From positions 1-26,377 of the forward strand of contig DCUI01000064.1 in the NCBI GenBank assembly GCA_002327785.1: a DNA stretch of 26,377 bases, written 5' to 3'. The position numbers and the translations under genes were made by a program. The notes below the pieces were generated by a model. That model had not been told where the DNA came from and made no database searches. It was given only the letters and a program-made list of their open reading frames with translations. This document shows, in pieces, positions 14,646 through 22,542 of this stretch. How positions within the stretch are numbered: position 1 is the stretch's first letter; every line of letters begins with the position of its first letter. The stretch comes from Phycisphaerales bacterium UBA2218. Its GTDB lineage: Bacteria > Planctomycetota > Phycisphaerae > Sedimentisphaerales > Anaerobacaceae.

Positions 14646-16175
14646 CTACAGCTTCCTGTCAAGTTTGCGATAGCTGATCGCCTCGGCCACATGCTCGCTG
14701 CGAATATCCTCGCTTCCGTCGACGTCGGCGATGGTGCGGGCCACTTTGCAGATTTTGTCGTGGGCCCTGGCGCTGAGTCCCAGCTCCATCATTGCCTCCT
14801 TGAGCATCATCTCTCCGACGGCGTCGATCCGGCAGAACCGCTCCAGTTGCTGATGGCTCATGTGGGCGTTGGTCATGACCTTTCCATTGCCGAACCGGCG
14901 GGTCTGCCTCTCGCGGGCCGCCATGACGACCCCTCGCAGACCCTCGGAGTCGATCTGCCTGGACTTGGATCGCAGCTTGCTGAACGCCACCGCCGGCACA
15001 TCGATGTGGATATCGATGCGATCCACCAGCGGGCCGGACACCTTGGCCAGGTAGCGGGCGATCTGGCCCGGCGAGCACTTGCAGGCCCTCAGATTGCTGC
15101 CGAAGTACCCGCAGGGACAGGGGTTCATCGCGGCCACGAGCATGAATTGCGCCGGGAACTGGATCGTCTTCTTGGCCCGCGAGACGATCACGAAGCCGTC
15201 CTCCAGCGGCTGGCGGATCATCTCGAGCACATGCCTGGGGAATTCGACGAACTCGTCGAGGAAGAGAATCCCATAGTGTGCGAGCGACAGTTCGCCGGGA
15301 CGCGGGGCAGACCCGCCGCCGATCAGGGCCGGGGCGCTGGCCGAGTGATGCGGGGCCCGCACCGGCCGCGTGGCCAGCAGCGCCTGGTCCTTTTTCAGCA
15401 ACCCGACCGCCGAATAGATCCGCGTGGTCTCCAGGGACTCCTCCAAGCTCAGGGCCGGCAGGATCGTCGCCAGTCGCTGGGCCAGCATGGTCTTGCCCGC
15501 CCCCGGCGGCCCGATCATCATAATATTGTGTGCCCCCGCCGCAGCGATGGTCAGGGCCCGCTTGACGCTCTCCTGGCCCTTGACGTCCCCGAAATCGACG
15601 TCATAGTGCGAGGCCACCGCGAACAAGTCCTCAACACTGGTCACCGTCGTATCGAGCATCAGTTGCCCTGCCAGGAACTCCACCGCCTGCGACAGCGACC
15701 CGACCCCATAGACCTCGACCTCCTGCACAACCGCCGCCTCCCGGGCGTTCTCCAGGGGCACGATCATCCGCGAGAAGCCATTGGCCGCTGCGGTCATGGC
15801 CATGCTGAGCACGCCGTTGACGGGCCGGACGCGGCCATCCAGAGCCAGTTCTCCGACGATCACGTACTCCTTGAGGGGGGTTCCCGCCACGGCGCCCTCT
15901 CCTGCGAGCATGCCAAGGGCGATCGGCAGATCGAACGCCGGACCGGCCTTTTTGATATCCGCCGGCGCCAGGTTGATGAGCGACTGGGTCCGCGGATACC
16001 GATACCCACAGTTGACGATGGCGCTGTGAACGCGTTCGATACTCTCCTTGACGGCCGCATCGGGCAGACCCACGATGATGGATTTCTCCAGGCCGCCTCG
16101 CGCAACGTCCACCTCCACCTCACAAATCACACCCTCGATGCCCTCCAGGGTCACACTGTGCAATCTCGCCAGCAT
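14646..16175 (-). CDS. comM: ComM/YifB-family AAA+ Mg-chelatase-like ATPase
   Basis: A 509-residue protein. An N-terminal ribosomal-S5/Lon-like domain (residues 1-170; INLAPADIKKAGPAFDLPIALG) is followed by a Mg-chelatase-type AAA+ domain. Walker A is GPPGAGKT near residue 221 and Walker B is ILFLDEF; the sensor region is AMNPCPCGYFG. A C-terminal helical domain (MSHQQLERFC...ARAHDKICKVARTIADVDG) completes the family architecture at normal length. In naturally competent bacteria ComM is a hexameric helicase promoting branch migration during integration of imported DNA; outside them its role is less clear. The ATG at 16175 is preceded by GGAG about nine bases upstream. It follows the metal transporter genes by 109 bases on the same strand. 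Confidence 0.93.
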   Translation of the reverse strand: MLARLHSVTLEGIEGVICEVEVDVARGGLEKSIIVGLPDAAVKESIERVHSAIVNCGYRYPRTQSLINLAPADIKKAGPAFDLPIALGMLAGEGAVAGTPLKEYVIVGELALDGRVRPVNGVLSMAMTAAANGFSRMIVPLENAREAAVVQEVEVYGVGSLSQAVEFLAGQLMLDTTVTSVEDLFAVASHYDVDFGDVKGQESVKRALTIAAAGAHNIMMIGPPGAGKTMLAQRLATILPALSLEESLETTRIYSAVGLLKKDQALLATRPVRAPHHSASAPALIGGGSAPRPGELSLAHYGILFLDEFVEFPRHVLEMIRQPLEDGFVIVSRAKKTIQFPAQFMLVAAMNPCPCGYFGSNLRACKCSPGQIARYLAKVSGPLVDRIDIHIDVPAVAFSKLRSKSRQIDSEGLRGVVMAARERQTRRFGNGKVMTNAHMSHQQLERFCRIDAVGEMMLKEAMMELGLSARAHDKICKVARTIADVDGSEDIRSEHVAEAISYRKLDRKL

Positions 16176-16284
16176 ATGCTGATCTCCGAATCCAGGATGA
16201 AGTCACACGGGGATTCTACGATTTACCCGTCCGAATCACAAGGGAATTCGAGATTGGAGGAAGGACCGGGGCACACCCGATAGA

Positions 16285-17085
16285 TCAATCCCTGCGGCCG
16301 CTGACGGCCCTGTATCCGGCGGACAGGGCATACAGAAGCGTGCTGGCGAGAACGATGCAGGCGCCGGTGGGCAGGTTGAGGTAGTAGGAGACGATGAAAC
16401 CGCCGGCCGTGCTGACGACGCCGAATCCGACGGATACGACGACGATAGCTCGGTGCCCGCGACAAATCTGGTAAGCCGCTGCCGCCGGATTCGTGATGAG
16501 GCTGAAGATCATCAGCCCGCCGATCAACGGCAGATTGACGGCCAGGATGACGCCGCACAAGGCCAGGAACATCGCGTAGACAAAGGTCTCGTGTACACCG
16601 GTGGCGGAGGCAATGCTGCGGCTGAACAGCAACGCCTTCAACTCCTTGTTGAAGAGCATCGCGAAGAGCACGAACACCGCTGCGGCGGCCGCGATGATAA
16701 CGACATTCTCTCGCCGAACGAACAGGATGCTGCCCCAAAGCAGGCCGAGAATCTCCGAGCGGCTCCCCTGGATCAGGCCGATGCCGAGAAACGTCAGGCC
16801 GAGCATGAGGGAGAACAGAATCGCCATCGCCACGTTGGGGTCGATGCGGGATCTGCCCGGCCGAATCGCGGCCAGGCTCATCGCAGTGACGGCCGAGATC
16901 ACCGTGGCGCCCAGCACAGGATTCAGACCCAACAGATACGAGTAGACGGTCCCCGCCATGGCCGTATGCGAGACGAAAATACCCACGAAGGGCAGACGCA
17001 GACCCACGATGTAGACCCCCAGCAGACTGCAACTGGCTCCTGCAATCGCGCCTGCGAGTAGGATCAGATAGAAGAACGGGTCCAT
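16285..17085 (-). CDS. znuB: metal (zinc/manganese-type) ABC transporter permease
   Basis: A 266-residue inner-membrane protein of the ABC-3 family with about eight hydrophobic segments. The N-terminal stretch LLAGAIAGASCSLLGVYIVGLRLPFVGIFVSHTAMAG and the later NLPLIGGLMIFSLITNPAAAAYQI are characteristic of ZnuB/MntB-type permeases. The ATG at 17085 overlaps the TGA of the ATPase gene by one base and has GGGGAAG upstream; longer in-frame starts overlap the ATPase gene heavily. Together with the ATPase and the lipoprotein it forms a complete importer for a divalent metal. The symbol follows the zinc member, but the metal cannot be told from sequence. Confidence 0.85.
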   Translation of the reverse strand: MDPFFYLILLAGAIAGASCSLLGVYIVGLRLPFVGIFVSHTAMAGTVYSYLLGLNPVLGATVISAVTAMSLAAIRPGRSRIDPNVAMAILFSLMLGLTFLGIGLIQGSRSEILGLLWGSILFVRRENVVIIAAAAAVFVLFAMLFNKELKALLFSRSIASATGVHETFVYAMFLALCGVILAVNLPLIGGLMIFSLITNPAAAAYQICRGHRAIVVVSVGFGVVSTAGGFIVSYYLNLPTGACIVLASTLLYALSAGYRAVSGRRD

Positions 17086-17969
17086 CAGCTTCCCCGGCTC
17101 GTTTGAAGACCATCCCCAAGGCCTTTGGCCTCGAGGCCGCCACCCGGACTGTGAACTCCTCGATCCGGTCCGCCACACGGCGGCACATTCATGATGTGTC
17201 GTCGCCCGCCGACCATAGTGACGGCCAGATCGCCCTGATAGGCGCGACACAGCATTTCGGGCGTCAGGATCGCATCCGCGTCGCCATCGCCAAGAAGACA
17301 TCCCTCCGAGAGCAGCACGACCCGTCTGCATGTCGAAGGCAGTACGCTCGTGTCATGCGAGACCATGAGCACCGTGATTCGGGTCTCGCGGTGGAGCCGC
17401 TCCACAATTTCGGATATCTCATACTTCCAATGGAAGTCAAGGTTAGCACAGGGCTCATCGAGCATGAGGATTCGAGGATCCTGCACCATGGCGCGGGCAA
17501 TGAGGACTTTCTGCTGCTCGCCCCCGGAAAGACTCCGGAACGTCTGATCCCGACGGCCGGACAAGCCCAGGGCGTCGATCCAGCGGTTGACGATCTCGTT
17601 GTCCTGTGTGTTCAGGCGGGTGAGCAAGGAGCGAACGCTGGTTCGGCCCATCGCCACGACCTCGCGCACCGTGAACGGAAGCTCGGCGTTGTATTCGGCC
17701 GACTGGGGGATGTATCCGATGTGTTTGCGGAGCACGCACTTGCGCCAGCCGGTCAGCCTTGTGAGGTCATTGCCGTCGAGGATCACTGCGCCGCTGTCGG
17801 GCGGGATCAAACCGGTGCAGACCTTCAACAAGGTCGTTTTTCCCGCCCCGTTGGTCCCAACGATGCCGACGAAATCGCCGCGGGGAATCTCCAGATGGTC
17901 GATCTGCAGAATAATCCGCGCCGGACCACAGACACGGACATTCGAGAGGATCAGAGAGCCCTCGATCAT
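17085..17969 (-). CDS. znuC: metal ABC transporter ATP-binding protein
   Basis: A 294-residue ABC ATPase. Walker A GTNGAGKT is at residues 38-45, the Q-loop is in GYIPQSAEYN, the signature is LSGGEQQ, Walker B is RILMLDEP, and the switch histidine is in VSHDTS. The subgroup fits metal/ABC-3 importers, in agreement with the adjacent permease. The ATG at 17969 overlaps the lipoprotein stop in an ATGA arrangement, which implies coupled translation; an upstream in-frame start at 17987 is less likely. About 45 residues after the core (HIMNVPPCGGPDRGVHSPGG onward) look like a low-complexity tail. It energises uptake at the cytoplasmic face. Confidence 0.9.
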   Translation of the reverse strand: MIEGSLILSNVRVCGPARIILQIDHLEIPRGDFVGIVGTNGAGKTTLLKVCTGLIPPDSGAVILDGNDLTRLTGWRKCVLRKHIGYIPQSAEYNAELPFTVREVVAMGRTSVRSLLTRLNTQDNEIVNRWIDALGLSGRRDQTFRSLSGGEQQKVLIARAMVQDPRILMLDEPCANLDFHWKYEISEIVERLHRETRITVLMVSHDTSVLPSTCRRVVLLSEGCLLGDGDADAILTPEMLCRAYQGDLAVTMVGGRRHIMNVPPCGGPDRGVHSPGGGLEAKGLGDGLQTSRGS

Positions 17970-18805
17970 TTTACGCCGGCCTCGCACAGGACTCTGACAT
18001 TATCCACCAGGAGCCGGTCGAAACCGACGCCCTGCTCACACCTCTCGGGGAAATTGCTGAACACCACGGCCTTGGCCTCACATCTGTCCGCCAGGGCATG
18101 TGCCAGGGCCGTGCCCTCCTGCCGATTGGCGATCACGAATCGCACGTCCCTGCCGACCGCTTTCTTGAGGCAGTGGTCCACGTTTGCGACGGTTTCCGTG
18201 TCGCTGCCGACGAATGTGGCGATCGGATCGAGACCGAGCCACCGGGCAAATTCCGCCTGATGGTTCGAAGTCAGCACGGCGGCGGCCGCAATGCCGGACT
18301 CGGTGATGGAATCCCGCAGTTGCGCCCCAAGAGTCGCCAGCCGCGATTCGATAGCCGCCAGGCGAGTCTCACATCGGCCCGCCCGTTCCGGAAATGCCCG
18401 CGACAGGACCCGGCAGACCTGTCGACAGACCGCCACGTATGTATCCGGCACACACAGCCCGGCTGGCGGCCGAACCTGCTGCATATCCAATCCCCTTTCT
18501 CGCAGCCTCGCCAGCCGGTCCTCAATCCCCTGCTGGAAATCGAACCGCACCAGCAGCGTACAGCCTTTCAGTTGGCGGACCTGGGCGGGCGAGATATCGA
18601 AATGCCCAGGACACATACCGGGCGGCGCCAAACAGAGAACGGACACATCCTCGCCCCACAGATCCCACACGGCGCACTGAAGGTACGAGTTCGTGACGGC
18701 AATTGCGTAACCGCCCACCGGGGCGTCGCCGTCACCACAGCCCGCCCAGCAAAAGCACAACAACAGAGCCAATGACACCGTCAGACGGCCGGATAGAGCC
18801 TTCAT
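17966..18805 (-). CDS. znuA: metal ABC transporter substrate-binding lipoprotein, cysteine-rich and atypical
   Basis: A 279-residue protein of the ZnuA/TroA cluster A-I type by context and partial motifs. The ATG at 18805 gives a basic N-terminus, a hydrophobic core and a lipobox ending CWAGC with the lipidated Cys at about residue 23, so it should be membrane-tethered outside the cytoplasm. Family-like motifs are GHFDISPAQVRQLKGC (His68) and SNHQAEFARWLGL (His182). The usual middle motif (PHxW), which supplies another histidine ligand, appears replaced by CVPDTYVAVCRQV. The mature part holds about a dozen further cysteines, which is unusual for this family. An AGGAG lies about 12 bases upstream. 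It starts seven bases after the prepilin stop. The metal is uncertain. Confidence 0.75.
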   Translation of the reverse strand: MKALSGRLTVSLALLLCFCWAGCGDGDAPVGGYAIAVTNSYLQCAVWDLWGEDVSVLCLAPPGMCPGHFDISPAQVRQLKGCTLLVRFDFQQGIEDRLARLRERGLDMQQVRPPAGLCVPDTYVAVCRQVCRVLSRAFPERAGRCETRLAAIESRLATLGAQLRDSITESGIAAAAVLTSNHQAEFARWLGLDPIATFVGSDTETVANVDHCLKKAVGRDVRFVIANRQEGTALAHALADRCEAKAVVFSNFPERCEQGVGFDRLLVDNVRVLCEAGVK

Positions 18806-18812
18806 CCTGCGT

Positions 18813-19451
18813 CTACTCCTCGAACGAGCCAATCTGGCGGCCACTCTTGAGCCTCATCCGCACGATGACACCCTCCTTCGTCTGCGTGTTGTACCAAGTG
18901 CTGCGAGGCACGGGATACTGCTGTTCCCTCATTTCCGCAAGGTCGAACCGGGGCCCCTGGCTATACAGAACCCAGCTCACAGGCGAATCCTTGAGATTGC
19001 TGTAGGTCTGTCCTTCGGCCTGCTCGTTGTCCGGAAATCCATCGGGCGCCCACAGATAGGCCCCTTCCTCGACTGTGACAGTCCTGTTGTAGATCAGCGT
19101 GCCGACCGAGCGGTATTTGTAGGTATACCCGCGATTGAACCGGTCTTCGACCCCGGCCGCCATGAAGGAATCGCCGGACGGCGCAGGCAGATACCCGCAG
19201 TCCACCAGTTCCAGGGGAAGCTGGTAGAAGTGGTCGCCCAACATGCAATCGACGCGCGTGGGCGGGTACTTGCCCTCGCAATCGAGCGAATACGCCTCCA
19301 GGGCCAGGCCGATGTCCTTCAGTTCCGCGTTGACCACGAGCACCTTCGCCTGGAGCCGGGCCCGCCCGGTCACCGGGAGCAGAATGCCGAGGACCAGCGA
19401 GATGATCGCCGTGACCACCAGCAACTCGATGAGCGAAAACGCCCGTGCCAC
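18813..19451 (-). CDS. type II secretion/type IV pilin-like prepilin
   Basis: A 212-residue protein with a textbook prepilin start: MARA followed by FSLIELLVVTAIISLVLGILLPV. This gives a four-residue leader, cleavage before Phe, Glu at +5 and a hydrophobic helix. The residue before the cleavage site is Ala rather than the usual Gly. The chosen start is the GTG at 19451 because GGAG lies eight bases upstream and the leader length is right; a longer GTG frame from 19541 would add 30 unlikely residues. The C-terminal part has the pseudopilin pattern of an early helix (LKDIGLALEAYSLDCEGKYP) and a beta domain. It is probably inserted in the inner membrane and processed by prepilin peptidase. No secretion ATPase or secretin gene is nearby. 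Confidence 0.85.
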   Translation of the reverse strand: MARAFSLIELLVVTAIISLVLGILLPVTGRARLQAKVLVVNAELKDIGLALEAYSLDCEGKYPPTRVDCMLGDHFYQLPLELVDCGYLPAPSGDSFMAAGVEDRFNRGYTYKYRSVGTLIYNRTVTVEEGAYLWAPDGFPDNEQAEGQTYSNLKDSPVSWVLYSQGPRFDLAEMREQQYPVPRSTWYNTQTKEGVIVRMRLKSGRQIGSFEE

Positions 19452-19480
19452 TGTTGTGTCTCCGAAAACAACTACTGCGG

Positions 19481-19529
19481 GCAGCAAGGCGGCGGCCTCC
19501 GCTCCTTGCGGGCCGGTCGCCGCCGCTGC
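19481..19529 (-). promoter_or_regulatory. GC-rich hairpin between the exported-protein gene and the prepilin gene
   Basis: GCGGCGGC (19489-19496) pairs with GCCGCCGC (19519-19526) and is extended by outer GCA/TGC after a small bulge. On the minus strand it is followed by a T-rich stretch (GTTGTTTTC), so it may attenuate transcription between the two genes. It ends about 30 bases before the prepilin start codon, where it could also affect initiation. Confidence 0.4.
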
Positions 19530-19553
19530 CCAAATCTTCACGCTGGTCGATGC

Positions 19554-20486
19554 CTATTCATTGGGATCGACGGTAGCAGACTGGTCGGCCATGCGATGTT
19601 CATAGGCGGCCAGGACCTGCCCGTTGCCATCATAGTTCATCACGTACAGCCGGTACCCGCTCGTCAGATCATAACTCTCCTGATCCACGATTCCGATCAC
19701 ATCGAACGGCTGGGTCAGATTAAACGAGCCCGGATAGATGCCATTGCCGCGTCCCAGTTTGACCGGGAGCGTCCTGGTTCCATCGGTGACGACCAACTCG
19801 CCGTTCGGACCCCAGGCATTGGGGTCCACCACATTGACATCCTCGATCTTGATCAGCCGGGCCTGGTAGTACTCGGCGCCCACCAGCCGATTGGGATCGA
19901 ACACGAACTGGTCCTGCTCGTCCTTCAATTCATTGAGAGAGACGACTTCCGGCTTCGGAAGTCCCACGCCTCGTTCCAGCAACTCGATTGTGAAGTCATG
20001 ATCGGCGTTTTTGTTGTGCTGCTCGTTCACGTTACACTTGCCCTTGTACGACAGGAAGTACCCCGTGACGCGGATGCGGTCGCCCGGGCTGAACTGCGCG
20101 GCATTCAGACGCGTCAATTCGGCAATCCACTCTCCGTTCGAGTACCCACCCGTCTCGACCCAGGGCAGGTTGTCATAGAGCTGGCCCATGAACACTGCGG
20201 TGCCCGCATGGTCGTCCCCTTCGCCCTGGAAGAAGAATTGCCACTGAGCAGATAGATTGTATATGGCGGTGATGCTGTCGTCCGGCGTCGGATTCAGCAT
20301 GTCGGACGGATTGTGAAGCACAATACCCTCCAAAATGACCTTCTCTGTTTCCGCGTACGTTTGCTCGCCACTGCCGCTAACAGCCTGGAACTGACGATGG
20401 GTGACCAGTCCTACCGTCGGATCGGCCCACAGCGCGCCCGTAAACACCAACACAACGACTGCAACCCACAACAAACAGCTTCTCAT
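19554..20486 (-). CDS. exported protein with OB-fold-like repeats, function unknown
   Basis: A 310-residue protein. A clear signal peptide (MRSCLLWVAVVVLVFTGALWA, cleavage near residue 21) sends it out of the cytoplasm; there is no lipobox. Two stretches read like OB-fold beta barrels: VILEGIVLHNP...GDRIRVTGYFLSYKGK and IKIEDVNVVDP...LVVTDGTRTLPVKLG...FDVIGIVDQES. The DGTRTLPVK phrase resembles OB modules in secreted nucleases, but no nuclease domain is present. The ATG at 20486 has an excellent GGAGGT upstream, whereas the longer frame to 21128 crosses into the cupin region. It is about 100 bases upstream of the prepilin gene, separated by a GC-rich hairpin. Confidence 0.75.
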   Translation of the reverse strand: MRSCLLWVAVVVLVFTGALWADPTVGLVTHRQFQAVSGSGEQTYAETEKVILEGIVLHNPSDMLNPTPDDSITAIYNLSAQWQFFFQGEGDDHAGTAVFMGQLYDNLPWVETGGYSNGEWIAELTRLNAAQFSPGDRIRVTGYFLSYKGKCNVNEQHNKNADHDFTIELLERGVGLPKPEVVSLNELKDEQDQFVFDPNRLVGAEYYQARLIKIEDVNVVDPNAWGPNGELVVTDGTRTLPVKLGRGNGIYPGSFNLTQPFDVIGIVDQESYDLTSGYRLYVMNYDGNGQVLAAYEHRMADQSATVDPNE

Positions 20487-20555
20487 TTTCCTACCTCCGG
20501 CCCTTAAGCCCAAAAACACTGCGCATACAAACGCAAGATTCGTGCTACCGACCTC

Positions 20556-20584
20556 AGCATAGGGAATCGAGCCGGTTGCGCCAA
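20556..20584 (-). promoter_or_regulatory. candidate promoter for the exported protein gene
   Basis: On the minus strand TTGGCG, a 17-base spacer and TATGCT, about 70 bases before the ATG at 20486. The match is fair. Confidence 0.4.
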
Positions 20585-20678
20585 GAGAATAAAGCATTTT
20601 CAAGAGATTTTTTTTCAGAGCCACAGGACACAACGGGACAACAGCAGTCTGCTCTGTACGACAAGTCGACACACAGGG

Positions 20679-20707
20679 TTGACAGAAAAGCCACAAACTC
20701 GTATTAA
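20679..20707 (+). promoter_or_regulatory. sigma70-type promoter for the cupin gene
   Basis: A perfect TTGACA, a 17-base spacer and TATTAA, with the start codon 46 bases downstream. This is the best promoter match in the window. Confidence 0.75.
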
Positions 20708-20753
20708 CGGCCACGGTAGTTCTGTCATAACACATGATCTTTGAGGAGAACCG

Positions 20754-21086
20754 ATGGCGTCGTCGCAAGGAGCGTTTACAGTCGAGTTGAACAATCAGCC
20801 TGAGTATCAGCGGATCCTGGAGGGGAAACCGCAAACCCATGGAATGCGATCCGGCCGGGTTTTCCTGGAACCTGGAAAGGCCTGCGGCCAACATAGCACG
20901 AAGAATCATGAGGAATTGCTCGTGTTCCTGACCGGCCGGGGCGAGCTGCTGATCGGCGACAATGATCGACTGGTGGTCGAAGCGGGGAAAGTGGCCTATA
21001 TCCCCCCGGAGACACTCCATGACGTCAAGAACACCGGGGCCGGGCCACTTGTTTACATCTACTGCGTCGCCCCGGCAATCGAATAA
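20754..21086 (+). CDS. small cupin-domain protein
   Basis: A 110-residue single cupin barrel. Cupin motif 1 spans G44-QHSTKNHEELLVFLTG with metal-ligand candidates His47, His52 and Glu53/54. Motif 2 is GKVAYIPPETLHDVKN with His89 as the remaining ligand. Such stand-alone cupins bind a metal and act as sugar-binding proteins, isomerases, dioxygenases or ligand sensors; nothing here decides which. The ATG has GGAG five bases upstream and a strong promoter. It is divergently transcribed from the exported-protein gene and appears monocistronic. Confidence 0.85.
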   Translation: MASSQGAFTVELNNQPEYQRILEGKPQTHGMRSGRVFLEPGKACGQHSTKNHEELLVFLTGRGELLIGDNDRLVVEAGKVAYIPPETLHDVKNTGAGPLVYIYCVAPAIE

Positions 21087-21474
21087 CCGATCCATCCCGA
21101 AGTTGCCCATTTTGCCACGTTTTGGCACAATTCGCCGATAGGCGGGCTCTGCGTAAATCGTTTAATCCAAACACTTTGTGAGGTACCCGTTGCGGTGGCT
21201 TGCCAAACGCGGGCTCCGGCGGCAAAATCTCCTGTAATGCAGAGGCTGTCTCGCAGGAGCCGGATGAGCCTCCTTTTCTCCATGCACCGGCCGGTTCAAG
21301 GAATCTGAATTCACAATAAACCCGCTTTCTCAAGCGTCCTAACCTTTGGTGACGTGAATCCGAGCGGGTGTGCCGTTGCGCACCTGTGAGTGCCGGAAGC
21401 TGCAAAACCCTTTTGCAGGGGGATTCTGATGAGAGCCGTCCAAGAATCGGTCACGGGGCCGGCTCGACATGCGG
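21087..21474. other. protein-free region with several hairpins, unassigned
   Basis: About 390 bases without a credible gene. Hairpins visible: TGCC/GGCA followed by CGCC/GGCG just after the cupin stop; AGGAG/CTCCT followed by TTTT near 21255-21276; GGTGTG/CGCACC at 21367-21384; and a perfect CTGCAAAA/TTTTGCAG at 21400-21418. A CCCGCT/AGCGGG pair (21321-21326 with 21363-21368) encloses part of it. I could not match it to a known riboswitch or RNA family, and no strong terminator is evident. Confidence 0.35.
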
Positions 21475-21503
21475 TTGACTTGTCGGCGATCCATCCTTAG
21501 AAT
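21475..21503 (+). promoter_or_regulatory. sigma70-type promoter with a flanking inverted repeat
   Basis: TTGACT, a 17-base spacer and TAGAAT. The -10 hexamer lies between CCATCC (21491-21496) and GGATGG (21506-21511), a six-base inverted repeat that could be an operator. The predicted leader to the ATG at 21548 is about 38 bases. Confidence 0.6.
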
Positions 21504-21547
21504 AGGGATGGCTGCAAAGAGATTTCCTGCTCTTCAGGAGAAGGCCT

Positions 21548-22531
21548 ATGGATTCCGGGAAAGACAGCCAGGTATGGCGGTACAAGTGGCACATCGTGGT
21601 CATCGTCGCCGCGGTCGCAGTCGTTCTTCTTCTGGCGATATTCACCGACGTCTTCCAAAAAGCCGAGAGCGTGCGGCAGCCCGTTCTGCTCATGGGCGCC
21701 CTCATCTTCCTGGGGGCATTGCTGGCCACTCTGTCGCGGGTCTCCCGCATCGTGGACACACTCAACGAGAATAGCTCCCGGTTGGAAGAGGCCAGCAAGG
21801 CCTTGTGCCACATCCGCGACGGGCTGATGCAGATCAACCACAGCACACGGATCAGCGAGGCCGCCAAGGCCATTGCCTTCCGGGAGGAGGACAGGCGGTC
21901 CCTGCGTGAGGCCGTCTTCGAGCGGCTCAAACAGAAAGATTTCGAAGGGGCCTACGAGATCGTCGATGAGATCGAGAACCACTCCGAGTACCGGCTTCTC
22001 GCCGAGCAACTCCGCCGACAGGTCGATGACTATCGCAACGCCACCGAGGACGAGCGGGTCGACCAGGGCATCGCGGAGGTGGAACGCCTCTTCGATGCGT
22101 GTCAGTGGGTCAAGGCCAGTCTCCAGATCGAGTCTCTCATTCGCACCCATCCGCAATCCGAGAAGATGAAGTCGTTGCGGCTGCAACTGGTCGAGCGGAA
22201 GGAGGAACGCAAGAGAATCCTGCTGGCCGCCTGGGATGACGCCGTCACACGGCAGGAGACCGACCGCAGCCTCGCGATCCTTCGTGAATTGGACATGTAC
22301 CTGACGCCCAACGAGGCCCTCGCCCTTCAGGAGGCGGCCAAGGACGTCTTCCGCACGAAGCTGCACAATCTGGGTGTGCAGTTCGCCATGGCCGTCTCAG
22401 ACAAGCAGTGGTCGAGCGCCCTGGACATCGGGCAGCAGATCATGCGGGATTTTCCAAACAGCCGGATGTGCGGAGAGATCCGCGAGAAGATTCACGTGCT
22501 CAGGCAGAACGTCCAAATGCAGAACAACTGA
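21548..22531 (+). CDS. membrane-anchored helical (TPR-like) protein, unknown function
   Basis: A 327-residue protein. Two hydrophobic helices near the N-terminus (about residues 14-32, HIVVIVAAVAVVLLLAIF, and 46-62) are followed by a long, highly charged helical region. Residues 70-110 (VDTLNENSSRLEEASKALCHIRDGL) look like a coiled coil. Residues 120-320 contain repeated amphipathic helix pairs (LKQKDFEGAYEIVDEI, FDACQWVKASLQIESLI, SDKQWSSALDIGQQIMRDFP), consistent with TPR-like repeats. A soluble domain of this kind usually mediates protein contacts. The ATG has AGGAGAAGG upstream and a good promoter. It ends 11 bases from the stop of the convergent gene. I do not recognise a named family. 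Confidence 0.75.
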   Translation: MDSGKDSQVWRYKWHIVVIVAAVAVVLLLAIFTDVFQKAESVRQPVLLMGALIFLGALLATLSRVSRIVDTLNENSSRLEEASKALCHIRDGLMQINHSTRISEAAKAIAFREEDRRSLREAVFERLKQKDFEGAYEIVDEIENHSEYRLLAEQLRRQVDDYRNATEDERVDQGIAEVERLFDACQWVKASLQIESLIRTHPQSEKMKSLRLQLVERKEERKRILLAAWDDAVTRQETDRSLAILRELDMYLTPNEALALQEAAKDVFRTKLHNLGVQFAMAVSDKQWSSALDIGQQIMRDFPNSRMCGEIREKIHVLRQNVQMQNN

Positions 22532-22542
22532 GTCGAACTCGG

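Noticed and set aside
14454..16283. 609-residue plus-strand open frame opposite comM
   Set aside because: Same antisense effect; composition is rich in His, Arg, Gln and Asp without domains, while the minus strand is clear ComM.
21025..21405. 126-residue minus-strand open frame downstream of the cupin
   Set aside because: No motif, no promoter or ribosome-binding site, and basic low-information composition.
21425..21470. CTGATGAG sequence suggesting a hammerhead ribozyme
   Set aside because: The conserved GAAA after stem II and a third closing stem are missing.
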